Origin: Candidatus Omnitrophota bacterium
Lineage (GTDB): Bacteria; Ratteibacteria; UBA8468; B48-G9; JAFGKM01
DNA length: 5,730 nt
Reading direction: 5' to 3'
NCBI GenBank assembly: GCA_023818785.1
Contig: JAMWCO010000103.1
Span: forward strand, 1-5,730
Shown piece by piece: positions 1 to 5,730 of the stretch. Numbering within the stretch: the first letter of the stretch is position 1; every line of letters starts with the position of its first letter. The notes under the pieces are model-generated. The model searched no databases. It saw only the letters and a list, made by a program, of their open reading frames with translations, and had not been told where the DNA came from. The translations under genes and the position numbers were made by a program.

Positions 1-2
1 TT

Positions 3-1364
3 GATTTAAAAATAAGAAAAACAAGTTCAAGATATCTTAGCAGTATTATAAAAGAATGTATTTATATGATAGAAAGCCCAAATCAATCAGAGAGAGATTT
101 TATAATTGAAAAAGTTGAAAATTTTATAGGAAGTAAAGAAGTAAATAAATTATTATTAAAAATGTTTTATAGTAAATATCCTGAAGTTAGAAAAAAAGCA
201 GTTTTAGTTTTAAAGGAAAATCCAAATAGATTATTTTCAAAAAATATTAGAGAATTGATGAAAGGTCCAGATATAGAAATGAAGAAGTTATGTGCTATTA
301 TTTTAGGGGAGATTCGGGATAGAAATTCAATAGGTATTTTAAAACAGGGATTAAACCATTTTGACTCTGAATATCAGATTATTTGTGCCTGGGCTTTATC
401 TAAAATGGGAAAGAAAGATGGCATCAATGTAATTTTAAAAAATATTAACAATGAAGATATAAATTTACAAAAGTTGGCTATTGAATCCCTCATATATTTG
501 AATGACAAATATTATTCTTATATTCTCTTTAAAAAACTCTATGATTCTGAACTGGATGTTAAACTTCTTTCCGCATATGGACTTGCAAGAATGGGAGAGA
601 TAAGTGGTTTAGAAATTCTTGTAAGATTCTCTGAAATAAATGTTGAGCCAATAAGAACATTAGCCAATATCTATCTTCAAGATAAAGAGATTCCTTTAAA
701 TTTAAGAAGAAAAGTTCCATCTATTAGAGAAGAAATATACAAAAGTAAAATTGGCGTTCAAGAATTAAGACCTAAAATAATTTATTCTTACAAAACAGAG
801 ATACCTATAGAAGTAGATGGAAAAGATGAAGAGAAAATATGGAAAATGGTTCAAGATATAAATGAGTTTGTAATGATTGTAGATGAAAAAGTCCCTTTGG
901 ATATTCAAACAAAAGTCGCCAGTCTATATGATAATGAAAATATTTACTTTTTATTTATATGTGAAAATCCTCCAAAAGAGATTGGTTATGATACAAGAGA
1001 TTTTATAACTATTTCATTAAATCCAAAAAATTCATCTAATGAATGGTATCAATTTGTTTTTCATCCCCTTATGGATATAAAATATAGTTATGTTTGGAAA
1101 TTTTATAAAGAAGAAAATAGTGAGAAATTATGGAATTCAAATTGGAAATGTAAAACAAATTTATCTCAACCAGGAATGGTAAGAAAATGGATTGCAGAAC
1201 TTTCTATCCCTTTAAAAGATTTGAAAATAGAAAAAATAGATAGTGGAATAAAATGGAATATAAATTTTCAAAGGGAAATAAACAATTATGTTACTTCTAC
1301 ATGGACAGGTAGAATAGATATACCTGATCAATTTGGTTTATTAATTTTTAAGGAGAGTCAATGA
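3..1364 (+). CDS. HEAT-repeat protein with C-terminal CBM9-like domain (5' end outside window)
   Basis: Function unknown; the architecture suggests a binding or scaffold protein. The reading frame is open from base 3, without a stop, through an ATG at 66. That ATG has no good Shine-Dalgarno sequence, and the 21 codons before it contain no NTG start and read like more helical repeat, so I treat the gene as 5'-truncated by the window. Counting from the ATG at 66, residues 1 to about 225 form roughly five HEAT-like helix pairs (for example PEVRKKAVLVLKENP and the YQIICAWALSKMGKKDG segment). Residues about 238-432 resemble the family-9 carbohydrate-binding/DOMON-like sandwich: an IPIEVDGKDEEKIW opening, a YDNENIYFLFICE strand, a WIAELSIPLKDL strand, GIKWNINFQRE, and a closing FGLLIF. 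The stop overlaps the next start as ATGA, so the pair is probably translationally coupled. Whether it is exported cannot be judged because the true N-terminus is missing. In this family the domain often sits on extracellular proteins, and ligand binding is not guaranteed. Confidence 0.82.
   Translation, partial: DLKIRKTSSRYLSSIIKECIYMIESPNQSERDFIIEKVENFIGSKEVNKLLLKMFYSKYPEVRKKAVLVLKENPNRLFSKNIRELMKGPDIEMKKLCAIILGEIRDRNSIGILKQGLNHFDSEYQIICAWALSKMGKKDGINVILKNINNEDINLQKLAIESLIYLNDKYYSYILFKKLYDSELDVKLLSAYGLARMGEISGLEILVRFSEINVEPIRTLANIYLQDKEIPLNLRRKVPSIREEIYKSKIGVQELRPKIIYSYKTEIPIEVDGKDEEKIWKMVQDINEFVMIVDEKVPLDIQTKVASLYDNENIYFLFICENPPKEIGYDTRDFITISLNPKNSSNEWYQFVFHPLMDIKYSYVWKFYKEENSEKLWNSNWKCKTNLSQPGMVRKWIAELSIPLKDLKIEKIDSGIKWNINFQREINNYVTSTWTGRIDIPDQFGLLIFKESQ
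1350..1357 (+). promoter_or_regulatory. Ribosome binding site of the CsgG-like/propeller gene
   Basis: The purine-rich AAGGAGAG lies 3-4 bases before the ATG at 1361, inside the last codons of the upstream gene. It is the best Shine-Dalgarno match in the window and supports the start at 1361. The spacing is a little short. Confidence 0.7.
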
Positions 1365-3181
1365 AAAAGTTTATATTTATTTATTTTTTTATTATTTTAT
1401 TTGGGTTTACTTCTTCATGGTATGAAAAAAATAAAGACCTTTCTATTATTTTCCCTAATGAAGTTTGGAGATATATTGAAAAAGCAAATTATTATTCAAA
1501 TAAAGGAAATGATAAAAATGCGGATTCATATTTGAGAAAGGCAAAAGAAAAAACAGAAAATTGTGAACCATTTTTACCTTCTAACTGGCCAAGTGGATGG
1601 CCAAGAAATAAAGAAAGTTTGAGATATTTAAAATATGCAACTCCAACTGCTTTTATTTATAGAATAATAGGAGATTTTTGTTTAGACATAGGTTATACAA
1701 AGGAGGCAATAAAATATTTTGAAATGTATATTAATAATTCAATAATCCCTGATGCAAATTATTATATACTACTTGCAGAAATTTATGAAAAAGAAGGGAT
1801 GTATAATTATGCTTTAAATTTATACAATGCAATGATTAAACTTATAGAAAGTAAAAATTATTGGGGGAGAGATTATACATATGAATTTATTGAGAAGAAA
1901 ATAAAAGATATTAATTTCAAATTGAAAAAAAATAGAGTTATAGTTCTTTTGCCTGTTTATATTGAAATACCTTCTTTTGTTCAATCAGAGTTTTTTGATA
2001 TTTTTTTGAATGAAGTTAAAAATATTAAAAATATAATTGTTATTCCAAGACAGGATTTTGAAAAGGTTTTGAATGAACAGAAATTTATTGAAAAAGAGAT
2101 AGAGGATGAAGAACTTGCAATTGTAGGGAAAATTTTAAATACAGATTATATTTTAAAACCATCTCTTACTCAAATTATAAATAGTTATATTTTAAATGTT
2201 GATATCTTTTCTGTTAGTAAAGGAAGATGGTTTGAGCATTACGAATATAAAACAGATGATATAAAATATATTCCTAATCTTATAAAAAGATTTGTTGTAA
2301 ATTTTCAGGGTCTGGATATCCCTTATCAATTATACCTTCCAGAAACAAAATTTTTATGGAGTTATGAAACAGATAGTTTAATTACTGATTTAAAAATTTC
2401 AAAAAATGGAAGAAGAATTTTAGTTGGATGTGATTCTGGCTCTGTATATTTGTTAAATGAAAAAGGAGTGGTAATAACAAGATTAAAAATGGCAGAAAAA
2501 ATAGTTAAAGTTTCAATTGCTCCAACTGGAGATTATTTTTCTATATTTACTCTTGATGGGAAATTATATTTTATTACGAGTAATGGAAAGATATTGTGGA
2601 CAAAAAAAACAGGAAATTATGGAAGAGGAATTGGAATTTCTGAAAATGGGAGATTTATTGTTGCTGGAGTTGATAAAAAAGTTTTTTATATAGATAGAAA
2701 TGGAGAAACTTTCTGGGATGTTGATCTATCCAATTTTGTTTCATCATTGAATATAACAGAGAATGCAGAATTTGTTTTTATTGGGATTGAGAATGGAGAA
2801 TTCTTTTGTTATAAAGAAGATGGAAATTTAAACTGGAAGAAAGATATTAAAGAAAAAATTATTAATATTGAAAGTAGTGAAAATTATGTCTGTGTAGAAA
2901 CAGAAAAAGGGAAAATATATTTGTTTGATTTAGAAGGAAATGAAATAAAAAATTTTAAAGTTGATGAAGAAGTTGAGTTTAACATTTTTAATACAGAACT
3001 ACTTGATTTAATTTCTGGTAAAAAGGGCAATTTTTTATATTTTCTATCATATGATAAAAAATCTTTATGGAAATATACTTTAAAAGAAAGAATTTCATAT
3101 CTTTCATCAGTTCCAGATGGTAAATTTGCTATCTCTGCAGAAGGTAAAAATCTTTTCACTTTTTCTATAGTTTGGAAATGA
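1361..3181 (+). CDS. Exported TPR / CsgG-like / seven-bladed beta-propeller protein
   Basis: Specific function unknown. The start is set by AAGGAGAG just upstream and by a typical signal peptide: MKK, then a hydrophobic run at about residues 4-16, with likely cleavage near Ser18-Ser19. There is no lipobox cysteine, so the product is probably soluble and periplasmic or secreted. Residues about 33-165 hold TPR-like helix pairs (for example GYTKEAIKYFEMYINN and EGMYNYALNLYNAMIK). Residues about 192-315 resemble the CsgG/LpoB/FlgO alpha/beta domain: VIVLLP strand, IPRQDFEKVLNEQKF helix, then IVGKILNTDYILKPSLTQI. From about 332 to the end come seven units of 38-40 residues beginning near 332, 371, 411, 450, 489, 528 and 568, many with an LW/NW start and an ENG or DG turn. 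This fits a complete seven-bladed PQQ/WD40-like propeller. No quinone-enzyme active site is apparent. The gene is coupled to the HEAT/CBM9-like gene upstream, so both may act in one envelope assembly. Its last 17 bases overlap the convergent rhomboid gene. Confidence 0.85.
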   Translation: MKKFIFIYFFIILFGFTSSWYEKNKDLSIIFPNEVWRYIEKANYYSNKGNDKNADSYLRKAKEKTENCEPFLPSNWPSGWPRNKESLRYLKYATPTAFIYRIIGDFCLDIGYTKEAIKYFEMYINNSIIPDANYYILLAEIYEKEGMYNYALNLYNAMIKLIESKNYWGRDYTYEFIEKKIKDINFKLKKNRVIVLLPVYIEIPSFVQSEFFDIFLNEVKNIKNIIVIPRQDFEKVLNEQKFIEKEIEDEELAIVGKILNTDYILKPSLTQIINSYILNVDIFSVSKGRWFEHYEYKTDDIKYIPNLIKRFVVNFQGLDIPYQLYLPETKFLWSYETDSLITDLKISKNGRRILVGCDSGSVYLLNEKGVVITRLKMAEKIVKVSIAPTGDYFSIFTLDGKLYFITSNGKILWTKKTGNYGRGIGISENGRFIVAGVDKKVFYIDRNGETFWDVDLSNFVSSLNITENAEFVFIGIENGEFFCYKEDGNLNWKKDIKEKIINIESSENYVCVETEKGKIYLFDLEGNEIKNFKVDEEVEFNIFNTELLDLISGKKGNFLYFLSYDKKSLWKYTLKERISYLSSVPDGKFAISAEGKNLFTFSIVWK

Positions 3182-4310
3182 TATGCTTACTTTGAAATTT
3201 TTCAGGTAATAATTTTTCAAGATAATACTTACTTTCTTCATAAGCATCACTATAAGGATAAAATATTACTACTTGAAGAAATGCTTGTTTTGCCTTTTCA
3301 TAATCTTCTAATTCAAAGCATATTTTACCAAAAGAAAGTAAAGCATTGTCTGCAAGTTTACTTAAAGGATAATTTAGAATAAAATTTTTATAAGCAGTTA
3401 AAGCATATTCTTTTTCCCCTTGTCTATTAAGCGATTCAGCAATTTCATATTGTATTTTTTCTGGTAAACATATATCAGGATATTTACTTATACCTTCTTT
3501 ATAAAATTTAGTTGCAGTAACTCTATCTTCATATATAATATTTTTTATTTTATTTTTTATCATATCAATTTCTGCAATTTGCTCTACATTGTATAAGAAT
3601 TTTTCTTTTCCACCAAGTAATTGTAATAACATATTTTTTCCCATAATAACATTTTCCCTATATTTTACTTCTCTATAAACTTTTGTCCCAATTCCTATAA
3701 TCATTCCAAATAAAAAACCACCAAAATGGGCAGCATATGCAACTTGTGATTGAATAGAGTACAAAGAAACAAATAATGTGTTTAATGTTTGTATAAAAAA
3801 CCATAAAAAAAGCCATATATAAGAATAGATCTCAAATTCACCCCATGTTAAAAATATTAAATATTTAAATGTTATTCTACTTTTAGGAAATATTACAGCA
3901 TAGGCACCAAGAACTCCTGAAACTGCTCCAGATGCACCTATAACAGGAATCTTCATAAATCTTTTAGGAATTAACAATGAATATAAAATACTTGCAAAAA
4001 TCCCTGAAAAAAGATAGAAAATTAAAAATTTTATTTTTCCCCATCTATCCTCAATATTGTCTCCAAAAAGCCATAAATACCACATATTAAAACCAAGATG
4101 AAATAGTCCTCCATGAAGAAACATAGAAGTTATCATAGTTTTCAAAGAAAAATTTGAAGGTATAAAGCCATAATTTAAGACAATTTGTTCATACTTTGAA
4201 GTAAAACCAAAAATAAAATATATAAGAGAGTTAACAAAAATTATTAATGTGACTATTATCGGAAATTTTTTTACACCATATTCATCACGAACAGGAAAAA
4301 AGAAAAACAT
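3165..4310 (-). CDS. Rhomboid family intramembrane serine protease with C-terminal TPR domain
   Basis: Membrane protease that would cut transmembrane segments of substrate proteins within the lipid bilayer; the substrate is unknown. The N-terminus has the usual PVRDE followed by about six membrane segments between residues 17 and 208. The catalytic signature is intact: HGGLFHLGFN (His71 and Asn75, the HxxxN oxyanion-type motif), GASG with nucleophile Ser127, and AAHFGG with catalytic His195. After a charged linker, residues about 262-370 form TPR-like helix pairs of the BamD/YbgF type (for example GEKEYALTAYKNFILNYP and EDYEKAKQAFLQVVIFYP), probably on the cytoplasmic side if the topology follows GlpG. 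At 381 residues it is longer than a bare rhomboid core because of this tail. The start ATG shares its A with the rnfA stop (TAATG). An AAAGGA about 14 bases upstream is too distant to be a strong ribosome site, so re-initiation after rnfA is likely. The 3' end overlaps the convergent propeller gene by 17 bases. Confidence 0.93.
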   Translation of the reverse strand: MFFFFPVRDEYGVKKFPIIVTLIIFVNSLIYFIFGFTSKYEQIVLNYGFIPSNFSLKTMITSMFLHGGLFHLGFNMWYLWLFGDNIEDRWGKIKFLIFYLFSGIFASILYSLLIPKRFMKIPVIGASGAVSGVLGAYAVIFPKSRITFKYLIFLTWGEFEIYSYIWLFLWFFIQTLNTLFVSLYSIQSQVAYAAHFGGFLFGMIIGIGTKVYREVKYRENVIMGKNMLLQLLGGKEKFLYNVEQIAEIDMIKNKIKNIIYEDRVTATKFYKEGISKYPDICLPEKIQYEIAESLNRQGEKEYALTAYKNFILNYPLSKLADNALLSFGKICFELEDYEKAKQAFLQVVIFYPYSDAYEESKYYLEKLLPEKFQSKHIISKL

Positions 4311-4900
4311 TATAGTTTAAAAAGTCCTTTAAATCCAAGAAACGCTAAACTCATAAGTGCTGCAAGAATAAAAGCAATAGGAATACCTTTAAAACTTTCA
4401 GGGATTGGAGCAATTTCAATTTCTTCTCTTATAGTAGAAAAAACAATTATTACAAAACAATAACCAGATGAAATACCAAGTGAAAAAACAAGATTTTGTA
4501 TAAAAGAGAATTTATAATCAATTCCAAGAAATGCACTTGCCAAAATTGCACAATTTGTAGTTATTAAAGGTAAATAAATTCCAAATGCACGATATAATGT
4601 AGGTAATTTCTTTCTTATTATCATTTCTTCAAACTGAACAAAAGAAGCGATTGTTAAAATAAATGTAGTTGTTCTTAAATATTCAAGATGAAATGGTAGA
4701 AGTAAAAAATGATAAATAACCCAACTTATACTACAAGCCATAACTGTAACAAAAATAACTGCTATGCCCATTCCAATTGATGATTTTATATTTGTAGAAA
4801 TACCAATAAAAGAACAAAGACCTAAAAATCTTATAAGTAAAATATTGTTGATTAAAAAAGCAGAGAGAAATATAAAAAATAAATTTGTTTCATTTAACAT
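4310..4900 (-). CDS. rnfA: Rnf complex subunit RnfA (ion-translocating ferredoxin:NAD+ oxidoreductase)
   Basis: Integral membrane subunit of Rnf, which moves electrons between reduced ferredoxin and NAD+ and pumps Na+ or H+. The 196 residues match the family's usual length of about 190-200 with six membrane helices. Diagnostic stretches are NNILLIRFLGLCSFIG, RTTTFILTIASFVQFEEM, the LPLITTNCAIL segment, and PIPESFKGIPIAFILAALM near the C-terminus. Cys29 (GLCSF) and Cys117 (TTNCAIL) correspond to the conserved cysteines that, together with the RnfE pair, hold the intramembrane [2Fe-2S] cluster. The related NqrE of Na+-NQR is the main alternative, but NQR neighbours are not visible and the PIPESFKG-type C-terminus fits RnfA. 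The gene overlaps rnfE by 7 bases upstream and touches the rhomboid gene by 1 base downstream. The start is supported by an AAGGA 8 bases upstream. Confidence 0.95.
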   Translation of the reverse strand: MLNETNLFFIFLSAFLINNILLIRFLGLCSFIGISTNIKSSIGMGIAVIFVTVMACSISWVIYHFLLLPFHLEYLRTTTFILTIASFVQFEEMIIRKKLPTLYRAFGIYLPLITTNCAILASAFLGIDYKFSFIQNLVFSLGISSGYCFVIIVFSTIREEIEIAPIPESFKGIPIAFILAALMSLAFLGFKGLFKL

Positions 4901-5499
4901 ATTTTCTTTCCTTTTTCAATTTTCTGTTTTAATGCAATTAAAAGTCCTATTACTAAAAATGCTCCTGGTGGCATAATCATAATTAAAAATGGATTAAAAT
5001 TTGTAAATAAAATTTTCCCCATAAAAGTGCCATTTCCAAGTATCTCTCTTATTGATGAAATGACAAATATAATAAGAGTAAAACCAATTCCCATTCCAAG
5101 TCCATCAAGTATTGAATTAAAAATGTTATTTTTTGAAGCAAACCCTTCTGCCCTTCCAAGAATAATACAGTTTACAACAATTAGTGGAAGATATACACCA
5201 AGATTTTTATGTATCTGAGGAGAATATGCAGCAAGGGTATAATCAGTAATTGTAACAAAAGTAGCAATAACAACTATATAAACAGGAATTCTAACATGAG
5301 AAGGGACTATTTTTCTTATTAAAGATACTACAAGATTTGAACCAGTTAAAACAAAAATAACAGCAATTCCCATACCAAGAGCATCTCTTACAGAACCACT
5401 TACAGCAAGAACAGGGCAAAGTCCAAGCATTATAAAAAGTATTGGATTTTCCTTCCATATTCCATTTAAAAAAAACTTAAAATCTATAATTTTTTTCAT
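4894..5499 (-). CDS. rnfE: Rnf complex subunit RnfE (ion-translocating ferredoxin:NAD+ oxidoreductase)
   Basis: Membrane partner of RnfA in the Rnf complex, related to NqrD. The 201 residues are near the usual family length. Signatures are FLNGIWKENPILFIMLGLCP at the N-terminus, VRDALGMGIAV, the VYLPLIVVNCIILGRAEGFA segment, the LDGLGMGIGFTL loop, SSIREILGNGTFMG, and PPGAFLVIGLLIAL near the C-terminus. Cys28 (GLCP) and Cys111 (VVNCIIL) are the expected [2Fe-2S] ligands, complementing Cys29 and Cys117 of RnfA. The protein has six predicted membrane helices. The start ATG lies within an ATGA overlap with the stop of the upstream flavodoxin-like gene. The region before it, which on this strand reads as A/T-rich sequence, has no Shine-Dalgarno match, so translation probably depends on coupling to the upstream gene. 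The expected operon neighbour rnfG is not directly upstream. Confidence 0.95.
   Translation of the reverse strand: MKKIIDFKFFLNGIWKENPILFIMLGLCPVLAVSGSVRDALGMGIAVIFVLTGSNLVVSLIRKIVPSHVRIPVYIVVIATFVTITDYTLAAYSPQIHKNLGVYLPLIVVNCIILGRAEGFASKNNIFNSILDGLGMGIGFTLIIFVISSIREILGNGTFMGKILFTNFNPFLIMIMPPGAFLVIGLLIALKQKIEKGKKIC
4907..4913 (-). promoter_or_regulatory. Ribosome binding site of rnfA
   Basis: On the minus strand an AAGGAAA lies inside the 3' end of rnfE, with 8 bases between its AGGA core and the ATG at 4900. It chooses this start over the out-of-frame ATG at 4893. It also shows that rnfA can recruit ribosomes itself, unlike rnfE. Confidence 0.65.
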
Positions 5500-5730
5500 T
5501 TTAAATTTTCAATAAAATTTTCTATTTTCTTTTTTATCTCTGAATTTTCAAAAATATCCCTCTCTGATAAAACATTACAAACAACAATTCTTCCAATATC
5601 TACCATTTTATGATATTCAACCATTCTTAAATAACTTTCAACTACAAGGTCTGCTCCTTCAAATTCATCACCAGCAGCAGTTAAAATAAGACCAGATTTT
5701 TTCCCTTCAACAAGTGATATATATGTTCCA
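5496..5730 (-). CDS. Flavodoxin-fold / NADPH-dependent FMN reductase family protein, C-terminal part
   Basis: Only the last 77 codons are inside the window; the gene continues beyond 5730. The frame reads GTYISLVEGKKSGLILTAAG, then DEFEGADLVVESYLRMVEY, a short HKMVDIGRIVVCNVL strand region, and a lysine/glutamate-rich terminal helix ending in NLK. The order is strand with TAAGDE-type loop, helix with one YLRMVEYH motif, strand with V.NV, then the last helix. This is the second half of the flavodoxin-like fold typical of NADPH-dependent FMN reductases and iron-sulfur flavoproteins. The FMN phosphate loop and any CxxCxxC cluster would lie in the missing N-terminal half, so the subtype cannot be settled. 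Its TGA overlaps the rnfE ATG (ATGA), so it is co-transcribed with rnfE and rnfA. A role in feeding or drawing electrons around Rnf is plausible but only inferred from position. Confidence 0.8.
   Translation of the reverse strand, partial: GTYISLVEGKKSGLILTAAGDEFEGADLVVESYLRMVEYHKMVDIGRIVVCNVLSERDIFENSEIKKKIENFIENLK

Noticed and set aside
1361..1420. Lipoprotein signal peptide on the CsgG-like/propeller protein
   Set aside because: CsgG itself is a lipoprotein, but no cysteine occurs in or after the hydrophobic segment until residue 68, so an ordinary signal peptide fits better.
2884..3159. 91-codon open frame on the minus strand
   Set aside because: It lies entirely antisense to the propeller region, whose blade periodicity shows the plus frame is coding. 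Its sequence is serine/phenylalanine-rich, as expected from the reverse complement of A/T-rich coding DNA, and it matches no family I recognise.
3182..3245. Possible bidirectional terminator just past the propeller stop
   Set aside because: Only a weak TTGAAA/TTTCAA pairing around 3189-3220 is visible, A/T-only in its stem, with a long loop and inside the rhomboid coding sequence.
4764..4976. 70-codon open frame on the plus strand
   Set aside because: Antisense to the 5' half of rnfA and the end of rnfE, both of which are clearly coding. No ribosome site or recognisable domain.
5027..5218. 63-codon open frame on the plus strand
   Set aside because: Antisense to the conserved core of rnfE. 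It is a by-product of the RnfE codons.
4310..5499. NqrE/NqrD of Na+-translocating NADH:quinone oxidoreductase instead of RnfA/RnfE
   Set aside because: The families are homologous. However, the C-terminal PIPESFKG-type segment of the first protein and the GRAEGFA/ILGNGTF segments and short C-terminus of the second fit RnfA and RnfE, and the gene order E then A is the Rnf order.

Overview
The window is a very A+T-rich, gene-dense piece of a bacterial chromosome (or metagenomic contig). It carries parts of two gene clusters that face each other and has essentially no intergenic DNA. Every base belongs to a coding frame, and all neighbouring genes overlap by 1 to 17 bases. The organism looks like a Gram-negative-type anaerobe. 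The signs are an Rnf complex, a CsgG-like periplasmic/outer-membrane-associated domain, a signal peptide, and a family-9 carbohydrate-binding-like domain. The low GC and the HEAT, TPR and propeller architectures recall uncultivated lineages such as Omnitrophota/Ratteibacteria or WOR-3. That placement is a guess from style, not from a marker gene.

Plus strand, 1-3181: two translationally coupled genes. The first is cut by the window edge and joins HEAT repeats to a C-terminal CBM9-like beta-sandwich. The second is an exported protein with a signal peptide, TPR helices, a CsgG/LpoB/FlgO-like alpha/beta domain and a C-terminal seven-bladed WD40/PQQ-like propeller. Both are built from protein- or glycan-binding modules with no recognisable enzyme active site, so they are best read as envelope scaffold or sensor proteins of unknown function.

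Minus strand, 5730 down to 3165, in transcription order: the C-terminal part of a flavodoxin-fold (NADPH-dependent FMN reductase type) protein, rnfE, rnfA, and a rhomboid intramembrane serine protease with a TPR tail. RnfE and RnfA are the paired membrane subunits of the ferredoxin:NAD+ oxidoreductase that couples electron transfer to Na+ or H+ transport. Both keep the cysteines that hold the intramembrane [2Fe-2S] cluster. All four genes are joined by stop/start overlaps (ATGA, 7 bases, TAATG), which indicates one transcript. The flavoprotein ahead of rnfE and the rhomboid after rnfA are not standard Rnf operon members.

No RNA gene, mobile element, CRISPR array or convincing terminator or promoter was found.
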